DNA of 64,000 nt from NCBI RefSeq assembly GCF_030518215.1, contig NZ_JAULRT010000062.1:1-64000 (forward strand). The letters are read 5' to 3'. Below, one piece after another: positions 42,014 to 50,774 of the stretch. A model generated the notes under the pieces. The model was not told where the DNA came from. It saw nothing but the letters and a program-made list of their open reading frames with translations, and did not search any database. Each line of letters starts with the position of its first letter. Position 1 is the first letter of the stretch. The position numbers and the translations under genes were made by a program. Source of the DNA: Gilvimarinus algae. GTDB taxonomy: Bacteria; Pseudomonadota; Gammaproteobacteria; Pseudomonadales; Cellvibrionaceae.

Positions 42014-43330
42014 ATGAGTGTTAGTAGTGGGTGTGCGGTTGGGCAAAGCCGAAAGCTATGGGCACTGGCGGGCTTTTTGTGTATCGCCGGCGCTCACACT
42101 GCGCGTTCGGATGAGTTGGCGGATTTGCGTCGCGAACTCGAGCAAACCCGGGCCAAGCTGACGTCGCTTGAGGCGCGCATTGAACGCGCCGAACGGGCGG
42201 CTTTAGAAGCTGAGGGCGATAAAGCCCAAGCCGGTGGTGAAAAGAATTTTACGGTCTACGGTTTTACCCAGCTCGATTACATTCAGGATTTTGAGCGCAG
42301 CCATCCCGATTGGGAATCCACGCTGCGCCCATCACGCATTCCCACCACAGAAGGTCTTTACGGCAGCGACGGTCAGGCGAGCCTGAGTGTGCGTCAGAGC
42401 CGGTTGGGCGTTGTGGCCAACTTGCCGGTGGCCGATGACAGCATCAAAACCGTGTTTGAATTTGATTTATTCGGCGCGGGCGCTGACGAGGGTCAGACCA
42501 CCATCCGCGTACGCCACGCCTACGGTCAGTGGAAATCCGTGCTGGCCGGGCAAACCAACTCCCTGTTTATGGACGGCGATGTCTTCCCCAATGTGATTGA
42601 TTACTGGGGCCCGGCGGGCATGGTGTTCTTGCGCAATCCGCAAATCCGCTGGACACCCATCAGCGGCTCGCAGAGCTTTGCCGTCGCCCTGGAAAAACCG
42701 GGCACGGATGTGGACAGCGGCCTGCTCGGCGCCGTTGGCTTTAACTTGCAGGGCAAACAACCGTTGCCCGATCTGACCGCGCAATACCGGTTGACCGGCG
42801 AGCGGGGGCACTTTCAGGTGGCCGGTATTCTGCGCGACCTCGCCTATGAAAATATCGGCAGCGCCGACAGTGAGCCCAGCGGCGAAGATCTGGGCTGGGG
42901 GGTGAACCTCTCCTCCAGCTACAAGCTGGGCGCACAAACCTTGCGCACCAGTGTGGTGTACGGCGAAGGCATTGCCACCTACATGAACGACGGCGGTATG
43001 GATATGGCGCCCGACAGTTATGAGGCCAGCGATCTTGAAGCTGTACCGCTTTTGGGGGTGGTAGCTTATCTGGAGCACCGCTGGAGCGAGCGCCTAAGCA
43101 ACGCCGCAGGCTACAGTTTTACCCAGGTGGATAACTACGCCCTGCAACTGAACGGCGCCTTTGAAAAAGGTGAATACGCGTCCATGAATTTGCTCTACGC
43201 TCCCTCCGACAAACTGCTGATGGGCGCTGAGTATTTGTGGGGGCAGCGCACGGATTTTGGCGGCGCCTCGGGCACGGACAATCGCCTGCAGTTTTCAGTG
43301 AAATATTCTTTTTCCAGTTCCGATTTTTAG
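42014..43330 (+). CDS. Outer-membrane porin with N-terminal coiled coil
   Basis: A 438-residue exported protein. A signal peptide (ALAGFLCIAGAHTARS) is followed by a short coiled coil, LADLRRELEQTRAKLTSLEA, and then a beta-barrel (FTVYGFTQLDYIQDF to the C-terminal LQFSVKYSFSSSDF), which fits DcaP-like trimeric porins. The G-rich GGGGGGG before ATG 42014 is the ribosome-binding site; earlier in-frame starts are less likely. The glutaminase gene follows after 22 bases, so the two may be cotranscribed and the porin may admit small acids or amino acids. Confidence 0.86.
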   Translation: MSVSSGCAVGQSRKLWALAGFLCIAGAHTARSDELADLRRELEQTRAKLTSLEARIERAERAALEAEGDKAQAGGEKNFTVYGFTQLDYIQDFERSHPDWESTLRPSRIPTTEGLYGSDGQASLSVRQSRLGVVANLPVADDSIKTVFEFDLFGAGADEGQTTIRVRHAYGQWKSVLAGQTNSLFMDGDVFPNVIDYWGPAGMVFLRNPQIRWTPISGSQSFAVALEKPGTDVDSGLLGAVGFNLQGKQPLPDLTAQYRLTGERGHFQVAGILRDLAYENIGSADSEPSGEDLGWGVNLSSSYKLGAQTLRTSVVYGEGIATYMNDGGMDMAPDSYEASDLEAVPLLGVVAYLEHRWSERLSNAAGYSFTQVDNYALQLNGAFEKGEYASMNLLYAPSDKLLMGAEYLWGQRTDFGGASGTDNRLQFSVKYSFSSSDF

Positions 43331-43352
43331 CCCCTGCGGCAAGGAGACAAAC

Positions 43353-44366
43353 GTGAGCACACTCAAACTCTGGTGTCGGTGGTCGGTGGCTGTACTCTTG
43401 CTAGGCAGCAGTGCTTGGTGCTGCAGCGAAACGCTATCGGCCGAGCGCATTGAGAAGGCGCTGAATAGCGCCTACGAGAAATACCGCAACCTGAATGAAG
43501 GCGCCAACGCGGATTATATTCCGGCGCTCGCGGAGGTGGATTCGAACCTCTACGGCATCGCGCTGGTGACCGCCGACGGGCGGGTGTTCACCGCCGGCGA
43601 TGTGAAATCCGAGGTGTCCATTCAATCCATCTCCAAGGTCTACACCATGGCCCTGGTAATGGATCAGCAGGGGCCGGGGGCGCTTCTTGAGAACATGGGG
43701 GTGGACGCCACAGGCCAGGTGTTTAACTCCATTGTCGCCATTGAACAGTACAAAGGCGCCGAGATGAACCCGCTGGTCAATGCCGGTGCCATCGCCACCA
43801 CGGGCATGGTGCAGGGCAAAAACGCCGATGCCATCTGGCAGCGCATACTGGAAAAGTACGAAGCTTTTGCCGGGCGCAAGCTCTCCGTTCTTGAGGATGT
43901 GTATGAGTCCGAGGCCGCCACCAATCAGCGCAATCAGGCAATAGCCGCGCTGATGCACGCCTACGGCCATATCGATGAACACTACCTGCGGGCGACGGAC
44001 ATCTACACGCGCCAGTGCTCGGTCGGTGTGAACGCGCGCGATCTTGGCATTATGGCGGCCACTCTCGCCAGCGCCGGCAAGAACCCTGTCACCGGCAAGC
44101 AAGTGGTCGAGGCGGACAATGTGCCGGAAATTCTGGCGGTGATGGCGACCGCCGGCCTGTACGACGATGCGGGCAAGTGGCTCTACAAAACCGGCCTGCC
44201 GGCCAAAAGCGGCGTGGGCGGCGGTATTGTTGCCGTATCGCCGGGCAAGTTCGGCATCGCTGTGATTTCGCCGCCTTTGGACGCCGCGGGCAACAGCGTG
44301 CGAGCGCAAAAAGCGATTGCCGATATCTCCAACGCCCTGGGCGGTAACCCCTACGAGATTCACTAA
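43353..44366 (+). CDS. Glutaminase with a signal peptide (exported)
   Basis: A 337-residue enzyme of the GlsA/YbaS glutaminase family, which hydrolyses glutamine to glutamate and ammonia. The beta-lactamase-like active site SISKVY (SxxK), NPLVNAGAIATTGM, and SGVGGGIVAV near the end are present. Unlike the common cytoplasmic form it starts with a clear signal peptide (WSVAVLLLGSSAWCCSE), so it probably works in the periplasm. The start is GTG with AAGGAG upstream. It lies directly behind a porin gene. Confidence 0.9.
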   Translation: MSTLKLWCRWSVAVLLLGSSAWCCSETLSAERIEKALNSAYEKYRNLNEGANADYIPALAEVDSNLYGIALVTADGRVFTAGDVKSEVSIQSISKVYTMALVMDQQGPGALLENMGVDATGQVFNSIVAIEQYKGAEMNPLVNAGAIATTGMVQGKNADAIWQRILEKYEAFAGRKLSVLEDVYESEAATNQRNQAIAALMHAYGHIDEHYLRATDIYTRQCSVGVNARDLGIMAATLASAGKNPVTGKQVVEADNVPEILAVMATAGLYDDAGKWLYKTGLPAKSGVGGGIVAVSPGKFGIAVISPPLDAAGNSVRAQKAIADISNALGGNPYEIH

Positions 44367-44375
44367 CGGTGTAAA

Positions 44376-44402
44376 CTGCGCCCTCAAAAAAGAGAGCGCA
44401 GT
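44376..44402 (+). promoter_or_regulatory. Hairpin covering the ribosome-binding site of the next gene
   Basis: CTGCGC pairs with GCGCAG, extended by CTC with GAG after one mismatch, around an A-rich loop. The GAGAG ribosome-binding site of the TauE/SafE gene lies in the 3' arm and the ATG follows one base after the hairpin. It could limit translation or act as a weak stop of the glutaminase message; there is no T run. Confidence 0.45.
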
Positions 44403-45167
44403 ATGATTGATCAGTGGTTGTTCTATGCCCTGGCAGTGCCTGTGGTACTGCTGGTGGGTTTATCAAAAGGCGGCTTTGGCGGCGGGCTGGGCTCGCTGGC
44501 GGTGCCGGTACTCTCCCTCGCGGTGGACCCGCGCCTGGCCGCCGCCGTGCTTTTGCCCATTCTCTGCAGCATGGATTTGGTCAGCCTGTGGAGCTTTCGG
44601 GGCCGGTGGGACAAACGCAACCTGTGGATTATGTTTCCCGGTGCCATGCTCGGCCTGGCGCTGGGGGCAGCCATGTTCACCTATATGGACGCGGATATGA
44701 TTCGCTTTATGGTGGGCCTGATGGCGCTGTATTTTGTCGGCCACTATGTCTGGGGTAAACACATCCTGCAGCGAGTCGCCACCCAAAGCGCAAGCGTGGT
44801 CCGCGGCAGCTTCTGGAGTAGCATCGCCGGGTTTGTCAGCTACATCGCCCACGCCGGCGGCCCGCCCATCGCCATTTACCTCTTGCCGCAACACCTGCCC
44901 AAAACCCTGTTTGTCGGCACCACCGTCTTGTTTTTCAGCGTGGTCAACTACATCAAACTGGTGCCCTATGTCTGGACTGGCCAGCTGGATCTCAGCGCCT
45001 TTTACACATCACTCATCCTCTTGCCCCTCGCGCCCATTGGCGTGCGCCTAGGAGTGTGGCTGCATCATCGGATCTCTGATAAATGGTTTTACGGCGTATG
45101 TTACGTGTTGCTGGCGTTTGCCGGGGTGAAGTTGGTGGCGGAGTCTTTAGTGGTTTGGGTTTTTTAG
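44403..45167 (+). CDS. TauE/SafE-family permease
   Basis: A 254-residue membrane protein with about eight helices. VGLSKGGFGGGLGSLAVPVLSL and the repeat IAGFVSYIAHAGGPPIAIYLLP are the two signature loops of the TauE/SafE (COG0730) family, which exports sulfite, sulfonates or other organic anions. The substrate here is unknown; the preceding genes (porin, periplasmic glutaminase) give only weak context. Confidence 0.9.
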   Translation: MIDQWLFYALAVPVVLLVGLSKGGFGGGLGSLAVPVLSLAVDPRLAAAVLLPILCSMDLVSLWSFRGRWDKRNLWIMFPGAMLGLALGAAMFTYMDADMIRFMVGLMALYFVGHYVWGKHILQRVATQSASVVRGSFWSSIAGFVSYIAHAGGPPIAIYLLPQHLPKTLFVGTTVLFFSVVNYIKLVPYVWTGQLDLSAFYTSLILLPLAPIGVRLGVWLHHRISDKWFYGVCYVLLAFAGVKLVAESLVVWVF

Positions 45168-45256
45168 GCTTCTGAATGATCGTAAGTTCAGGTTAGGTTG
45201 TTAATACATGCTTCAACCTCCAAACTAATCAACTGTTACATGCCAGGGAGCAATAA

Positions 45257-45760
45257 GTGGACTTTAAAGAGGAGCTGGTTATGGCGCCGAGAATGATTGA
45301 GGATGCCTATAAATTCTATAAGGCATCTCAGCTTCTCGCTTGGGAAAGAAACATGATGAAGATATCTCAGATAAATGCTGCATTGTCTATAGAGATATTG
45401 CTTAAAAGCTTCTTTTCGGAAGTCACTGAGCATCCAGGTGAGGTCTATGCAAGGTATCGCTTTGATATGTGTTCTGCAAACGAAGTTAATCGCAGTAAAG
45501 ACGCTCACGATTTGTTATTGCTCGCCAAGTTCCTACCAGAGCGAATTCAATCTAAAATTCTAACTGATGCTGTGGAGAGGATGCTGGAAAAGTATAGAGC
45601 GACTTTTACCAAGGATCGCTATGGCTACGAATCTCAAGCAGACCGCGGTGCAAGTACAATTCTCTCGGAACTTGCAGGAATTTTGATTGATCAAGTTGTC
45701 TCCATATATAAAGAAGCAGGTTGTCAAGATCCTTGGATCAGACACTATCCAAATGTCTAG
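45257..45760 (+). CDS. Unknown protein, HEPN-like helical
   Basis: A 167-residue, mainly helical protein starting with GTG at 45257 (or ATG at 45281). The part KISQINAALSIEILLKSFFSEV followed by KDAHDLLLLAKFLPERI resembles HEPN-type helical bundles, but the usual RxxxxH motif is not evident. Base composition is AT-richer than in the flanks, as in the next genes, which suggests recent gain. No function can be given. Confidence 0.6.
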   Translation: MDFKEELVMAPRMIEDAYKFYKASQLLAWERNMMKISQINAALSIEILLKSFFSEVTEHPGEVYARYRFDMCSANEVNRSKDAHDLLLLAKFLPERIQSKILTDAVERMLEKYRATFTKDRYGYESQADRGASTILSELAGILIDQVVSIYKEAGCQDPWIRHYPNV

Positions 45761-45929
45761 GTAGTTCAGATGCCTCAAGAAGAGATTTAGAAAGGCCGCC
45801 GGAAAACCTATTGGATTCACAGTGTGCCATTATTGAAGTGTGCATTTCATGCGGAGATGGGGTGTATAAAATATCTCCATTTGATGCTTTATATCGAGTA
45901 ACTGAGATCGAGCTTTTTCAGGTGCAAGC

Positions 45930-46418
45930 ATGCTAAGTTTTGATTCGAACAGCGCCCGATTGAACGTTCGAAGTGTAGCCGTTATTGTTCACGATGGTAA
46001 TGTCTTACTTCACCGGGCTGTCGGGGACGATTTTTGGACTCTTCCGGGTGGCAGGGTTGAGTTCTTTGAGAATTCAGATGCGACTCTGCATCGTGAATTG
46101 CTTGAAGAGTTGGGCGCGGGGGCGGTTGTTAAGCGTCACCTATGGTATGTGGAAAACTTTTTTGAGTGTTCGGGTAAGCAGTGTCATGAGATAGGGAATT
46201 ACTTTCTCGTTCAGCTCCTTGAACCGGATCAGTTTCCTAAGCACGAGGTCTTTCACGGTGTTGAGGCCGATGTGAATTTGGAGTTTAAGTGGTTTGCTTT
46301 GAGCGAACTGTCGGGTTTGGCTTTGAAGCCAGAGTTTTTGCGCTCAGGGTTGTTGGAATTGCCCGCAGCGACAAAATACATCAAAGTAAACGAAATAGCA
46401 GAGTTCAGAGGCCGGTAA
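45930..46418 (+). CDS. Nudix hydrolase
   Basis: A 162-residue Nudix enzyme. The Nudix box is complete: GGRVEF, then E at the right spacing, and HRELLEELGA for RExxEE. It would cleave a nucleoside diphosphate linked to another group, with magnesium; the substrate is unknown. It lies in the AT-richer patch and its end overlaps the convergent ccdB gene by 14 bases. Confidence 0.88.
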   Translation: MLSFDSNSARLNVRSVAVIVHDGNVLLHRAVGDDFWTLPGGRVEFFENSDATLHRELLEELGAGAVVKRHLWYVENFFECSGKQCHEIGNYFLVQLLEPDQFPKHEVFHGVEADVNLEFKWFALSELSGLALKPEFLRSGLLELPAATKYIKVNEIAEFRGR

Positions 46419-46722
46419 TAGCAAAATCCAGAGCAGCAAAGATGTCTGCGCGGAAATGTTCAAGAGTACCTACTGGATGTTTTAACTTGTTCGCTGGTAT
46501 GGACGCAATCTGTGGGGTCAGTAATATCAGTTCTTCACCCTCATAGTTGATTATCGGCGTCAGCTTGCCGAGATTTTCGTTTTTAAAGTAGGTGAGGCGG
46601 CCGAGGGGCAGCACGATCCGTGTGCCTATTTCAGAAATATGCTTGTGCTGTATATCCAGAATATAGGGAAAGACTTTCTGTGTGGTCTTGCTGGGGTTTT
46701 TGTAGACGTCGAACTGCGGCAT
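46405..46722 (-). CDS. ccdB: CcdB-like toxin (gyrase poison)
   Basis: A 105-residue protein matching CcdB: MPQFDVYKNPS, PYILDIQHKHISEIGTRIVLPL, and the C-terminal FRADIFAALDFAITGL that contacts gyrase. CcdB blocks DNA gyrase unless held by CcdA. The ATG at 46722 overlaps the CcdA stop (TGATG), the usual coupling that makes antitoxin first. Confidence 0.92.
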   Translation of the reverse strand: MPQFDVYKNPSKTTQKVFPYILDIQHKHISEIGTRIVLPLGRLTYFKNENLGKLTPIINYEGEELILLTPQIASIPANKLKHPVGTLEHFRADIFAALDFAITGL

Positions 46723-46967
46723 CAAAAATTCCTGAATTCATCGCCAAAGCAACCATGCTTTTCCACAAACTCGTTGTAGGCCTTGATAGCGGCTTTGTGC
46801 TCATCTTGCCACTTTTGAGCCTCGCGTTTTGCAAGCTCTTGCTTCAATGCCTGTTCTAAAGTGGCCGATAAGTTAATGTGCAGTGAGCGAGATTTGGCCA
46901 GCAAGTCACCATTGATGCTGAGATTTGTTGCCTTTTTTGGGGCGCTCGTATCGAAAAGAGAGGTCAT
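46722..46967 (-). CDS. ccdA: CcdA-like antitoxin
   Basis: An 81-residue protein: KKATNLSINGDLLAKSRSLHINLS is the ribbon-helix-helix DNA-binding part, and the C-terminal tail (WQDEHKAAIKAYNEFVEKHG) is the CcdB-binding region. The ATG at 46967 is chosen because the earlier residues do not fit the family. It probably represses its own operon through the repeat at 46984-47003. Confidence 0.9.
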   Translation of the reverse strand: MTSLFDTSAPKKATNLSINGDLLAKSRSLHINLSATLEQALKQELAKREAQKWQDEHKAAIKAYNEFVEKHGCFGDEFRNF

Positions 46968-46983
46968 TATGTGTCTCCAGTGG

Positions 46984-47003
46984 ATGCGCATTGAAATGCG
47001 CAT
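46984..47003. promoter_or_regulatory. Probable CcdA operator
   Basis: Two copies of the self-complementary octamer ATGCGCAT four bases apart, starting 17 bases upstream of ccdA. Repeated palindromes of this sort are typical binding sites of ribbon-helix-helix antitoxins. Confidence 0.55.
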
Positions 47004-47096
47004 GAGTATTTTGGTCCGGTTTTGTAAGGAAATCAACTAACCGATGGCTTGCTGAGGCCGGGGCAAGATCGACCCACAGCCCTCGGGTCAGCGGGG

Positions 47097-47125
47097 TGCG
47101 ACAATTTGTCACTGGGCGTGTCGCA
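47097..47125. promoter_or_regulatory. Inverted repeat before the TonB receptor gene
   Basis: TGCGACA and TGTCGCA are separated by 15 bases and end about 40 bases before the ATG. This could be an operator of the receptor gene. It does not look like a standard Fur box. Confidence 0.35.
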
Positions 47126-47165
47126 TCACTTCCATTAAATTCTCTACCCGTTCTGGGGGAGAATT

Positions 47166-49442
47166 ATGAAAATAAATAACATTTTGGCGGGCGCGGTGGC
47201 GTTTGCCTCTACACTCGCCTATGCGAGCGAGCAGCCGTCGATCAAGGTTGAAGAGGTCAAGGTCTGGGGCCAGAAGGGCGAAGAGTCCCTGGCTGAGCGG
47301 CTTGGGCCAACCAGCGTCCTGCAGCCGGCGGATTTTACCAGCATCAATATGGCCACCACCGAGGATGTGGTGAAGTACGAGCCGAGCCTGGTGATTCGCC
47401 GGCGCTTTATCGGCGATTCCAACGGCACCCTGGGTATCCGCAGCGCCAATATGTTCCAGACGTCGCGCTCCATGGTCTTTGCCGACGGTGTACCTCTGCA
47501 CTATCTGTTGCAGTCGCGCTGGAGCGGCGCGCCGCGCTGGACCATGGTGTCCTCCAGTGAAATCGCCCGGGTGGACGTGGTCTACGGCCCCTTTTCCGCC
47601 GAGTACAGCGGCAACGCCATGGGCGGGGTAGTGCTGATTGAAACGGCCATCCCCCAGCAGCGTGAATTTCACGCCGATGGCAGCTTTTTTGTGCAGGATT
47701 TTGATGACTACGGCTTTGACGATGCCGTCAGCGGCTATAAAGGTTTCGTCTCTTATGGCGACAAGATCGGCGATTTTAGCCTCTATTTGTCCTATAACCA
47801 CCTGCAGAACGACTCCCAGCCACAGTCCTTTTACTACGCTGGCGGCGCTGGGGGCGCCACCGCAGGCACGGCGGTCAGCGGTGGTATTCGCGGGCTCGAC
47901 TCGCAGAGCAACGAGCGCCTCTATTTCGGTGATACCGGGGTGGTGGACACCACCACGGATAACCTCAAATTCAAACTTGGCTATGAGCTGGAGCGGTTTT
48001 CGGCCCTGTTAAACGTGGCGTTTGAGGACCGCCACTCAAACACTGACCAGCCCAACAGCTACCTGACCGACGCCAGTGGCAGTAAGGTGTGGGGCGGCGT
48101 TATCGAGCAGGACGGTGAGCTCTACTCGGTGCCGGCCCAGCGGCTCAACGTCGGCAATGCCGACCGTGAAAGCCTGTCGGTGGGCCTGCGCCTGCGCGGG
48201 GATTTGACTGACAAGATCGCCATTGAGGCCAACCTCAGTCAGTTTGATATCCTCGAGGACATCAGCCGCAGCTCGGCCGTCAACCCCGCACACCCGGACT
48301 ACTCAGCGGCCGGGCAGGTCAGCGATTACGACAACACCGGCTGGCGGACCTTTGACCTCAAGCTCAGCGTGAACGACCTGGCCATCGAGGGGCTGGATTT
48401 GGTCACAGGCGCCCGCTATGAGGCCTACGAGCTCAATTACAGCGTGTACAACTCCGACGATTACGCCGCCGGGCGCAAAGACCGCTACGCCAGTGCCAGC
48501 GGCGGTAAAACGTCGATTGCCGCGGTCTTCGCCCAGTTTAACTGGCAGCTCAACGACGCCTGGGATATGGGCCTCGGGGTGCGCTACGAAGACTGGCAGA
48601 GCGAAGATGGTTACTACTCGGACGACGATGCCGACACGCCGGCGTTTGATCTGGTGTCCGTGCCCGGCAACGGCATGAGCGAGCTCTCGCCCAAGTTTTC
48701 TCTGGGGTACCGGCCGGCGCCAGCCTGGCAGTTGCGCTATTCCTTGGGCCGGGCTTACCGCTTTGCCATTGTCGAAGAGTTGTTCAGTCAGTACGAGGCC
48801 TACAACGCCATCAGCGAGGCCAACCCGCAGCTGCAGCCCGAGGACGGCCTGCACCAAAACCTGATGATTCAGCGCGATCTGGACACGGGCTATTTGCGCC
48901 TGAATATCTATCAGGATGACATTGAAGACGTGATTGAATCCCAGTCCACCATTTTGCCCGGTGGGTCCTCCATCCGCACGTTTATCCCCGTGGACGAGGT
49001 GCGCACCCGCGGCGTTGAGTTTATTGCCAATGCCAGCAGCCTGTTTGTCGATCAGCTCGATGTGAGGTTCAACCTGGCCTACACGGACTCGGAAATTCTC
49101 GCCAACGCCGCCGACCCGTCCATAGTCGGCAATCAGTTTCCGCGCATGCCGCGCTGGCGCGCGAACCTGCTGGCGACCTATCACTTGACCGATCGCTGGG
49201 ATATGGGCGGCAGCGTGCAGTACGCCAGTAACAGCTATGGCCGGTTGGATAACACAGACGACGCCAGCAACGTATACGGTGCCCAGGACGACTATACGAG
49301 ACTCGGCCTGAAAACCAGTTATCGCGTGAGCGATGAGTTTAAAGTGGGGTTGGGGATCGACAACCTCACCAATGACATTGCCTATGTGGCGCATCCATGG
49401 CCGGGGCGTACGGTGTACCTCAACTTCTCTTACGACCTATAA
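47166..49442 (+). CDS. TonB-dependent outer-membrane receptor
   Basis: A 758-residue receptor. Signal peptide (NNILAGAVAFASTLAYA), a plug domain (VLQPADFTSINMATTEDVVKY, RSMVFADGVPLHYL, RVDVVYGPFSAEYSGNAMGG) and a 22-strand barrel ending in RTVYLNFSYDL. A GGGGGAG site precedes the ATG. It would import a scarce ligand, such as a siderophore, with energy from TonB. The PepSY membrane protein encoded three bases downstream often accompanies siderophore or copper receptors, so metal uptake is the best guess. Confidence 0.93.
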   Translation: MKINNILAGAVAFASTLAYASEQPSIKVEEVKVWGQKGEESLAERLGPTSVLQPADFTSINMATTEDVVKYEPSLVIRRRFIGDSNGTLGIRSANMFQTSRSMVFADGVPLHYLLQSRWSGAPRWTMVSSSEIARVDVVYGPFSAEYSGNAMGGVVLIETAIPQQREFHADGSFFVQDFDDYGFDDAVSGYKGFVSYGDKIGDFSLYLSYNHLQNDSQPQSFYYAGGAGGATAGTAVSGGIRGLDSQSNERLYFGDTGVVDTTTDNLKFKLGYELERFSALLNVAFEDRHSNTDQPNSYLTDASGSKVWGGVIEQDGELYSVPAQRLNVGNADRESLSVGLRLRGDLTDKIAIEANLSQFDILEDISRSSAVNPAHPDYSAAGQVSDYDNTGWRTFDLKLSVNDLAIEGLDLVTGARYEAYELNYSVYNSDDYAAGRKDRYASASGGKTSIAAVFAQFNWQLNDAWDMGLGVRYEDWQSEDGYYSDDDADTPAFDLVSVPGNGMSELSPKFSLGYRPAPAWQLRYSLGRAYRFAIVEELFSQYEAYNAISEANPQLQPEDGLHQNLMIQRDLDTGYLRLNIYQDDIEDVIESQSTILPGGSSIRTFIPVDEVRTRGVEFIANASSLFVDQLDVRFNLAYTDSEILANAADPSIVGNQFPRMPRWRANLLATYHLTDRWDMGGSVQYASNSYGRLDNTDDASNVYGAQDDYTRLGLKTSYRVSDEFKVGLGIDNLTNDIAYVAHPWPGRTVYLNFSYDL

Positions 49443-49445
49443 ACC

Positions 49446-50774
49446 ATGACCAGTGCAACCCAAACCCCAACTCGCCGGCCCGCTCTGAGTCAGAGGCTGT
49501 ACCGCACCCTCTGGCGCTGGCACTTCTACGCCGGGATCTTTTGCATCCCGTTTATCATCACCCTGGCTTTGTCGGGCGCTATCTATTTATTCAAGCCGCA
49601 GTTTGAGGCCTGGGCCGATGCGCCGGTGAATAATCTCGCCGTCAGCGGGCAGCGCGCCAGTGCCAACGAGCTTATTGCCACCGCCCAGGCGTCGATGCCG
49701 GGTGCGGACTTTCTCGCCTACCGCCTGCCGGCAGAGCCGGACGACGCGGTGGTGGTGAGTGTGCGCCAGGGCGGCGAACGCATGGATGTGTACTTGGACC
49801 CCTACCGCAACCAAATCCTTAAGACTCTGCCCTACGAGTCGCGGTTTATGCGTCAAGTGCAGTCGTTTCACGGCGAGCTCTTGGCCGGCCGGGCCGGCTC
49901 CATACTGGTGGAGTTGGCGGCTTGCTGGGCGGTGATCTTGCTGCTCAGCGGTCTCTACTTGTGGTGGCCGCGTAGCACCAAGGGCTTAGCTGGTGTACTT
50001 TATCCCAGGCTGCGCCAGGGTGGGCGCGTATTCTGGCGCGATCTGCACGCGGTGACCGGTATGTGGCTGTCGGCCTTGACGCTGTTTCTGCTGATTACCG
50101 GCTTGCCATGGGCAACGGTGTGGGGGGCGGCCTTTAAAGAGATGCGCCAGTGGCAGGCCGCCCGTGTACAGCAAGACTGGAACCCTTCGCGCGCGCAAGA
50201 GAAAAAGGCCTGGGGCCCCCAGGCGGTGTCGCAGGTGAATTTGCCCGAGTCGGTGATCGCCAGTGCAGCGGGGCTTGGGTTTGCGCCGCCGGTGGAGCTG
50301 TCCATTGCCGAGGCCGATACCGGGCTGGTGAAAGTCTCTTCGCAAACCCAGAATCGCCCGCTGCGGGCCGATGCCTGGATTCGCCCCGATGGCGAGGTCA
50401 CCCGCGTCAAACCTTACGCCGAGCGCCCATTGGTGGACAGAGTCGTTGGCATTGGTATTGCGGCGCACGAGGGCCAGTTGTTCGGCTGGTTTAACCAGCT
50501 GCTGGGATTGATCGTGACCTTGGGCTTGGTGCTGCTCAGTGTCAGCGGCGCCGTGCTCTGGTGGCGCCGGCGCCCCGCCGGCACTCTGGGCGCGCCGGCG
50601 GCCATGCCCTCGGCGGCGGCGGGCAAGGTGGTGGCGGCGCTGGTGTTGCTGCTGGGTGTTTTACTGCCGGTGGTGGGTTTATCGCTGATTGCGCTCTGGC
50701 TGCTGGAGTTCTTTGTACTGAGGCGCTGGCGCGCGAGCCGCAACTGGCTCGGCCTGGCCTCAAACAAAGCCTAA
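49446..50774 (+). CDS. PepSY-associated membrane protein
   Basis: A 442-residue inner-membrane protein of the PepSY-TM family: an N-terminal helix (FCIPFIITLALSGAIYLFKP), a periplasmic PepSY part, a second helix pair (ILVELAACWAVILLLSGLYLWW and TGMWLSALTLFLLITGLPWA), and two or three more at the end. Members next to TonB receptors are thought to reduce iron-siderophores in the periplasm. It is coupled to the receptor gene and overlaps the convergent DUF1501 gene by 15 bases. Confidence 0.88.
   Translation: MTSATQTPTRRPALSQRLYRTLWRWHFYAGIFCIPFIITLALSGAIYLFKPQFEAWADAPVNNLAVSGQRASANELIATAQASMPGADFLAYRLPAEPDDAVVVSVRQGGERMDVYLDPYRNQILKTLPYESRFMRQVQSFHGELLAGRAGSILVELAACWAVILLLSGLYLWWPRSTKGLAGVLYPRLRQGGRVFWRDLHAVTGMWLSALTLFLLITGLPWATVWGAAFKEMRQWQAARVQQDWNPSRAQEKKAWGPQAVSQVNLPESVIASAAGLGFAPPVELSIAEADTGLVKVSSQTQNRPLRADAWIRPDGEVTRVKPYAERPLVDRVVGIGIAAHEGQLFGWFNQLLGLIVTLGLVLLSVSGAVLWWRRRPAGTLGAPAAMPSAAAGKVVAALVLLLGVLLPVVGLSLIALWLLEFFVLRRWRASRNWLGLASNKA

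Noticed and set aside
45721-45936. 71-codon frame between the unknown gene and the Nudix gene
   Set aside because: It begins with TTG inside the previous gene, has no in-frame ATG near a ribosome site and no family; a real small gene cannot be excluded but is not supported.
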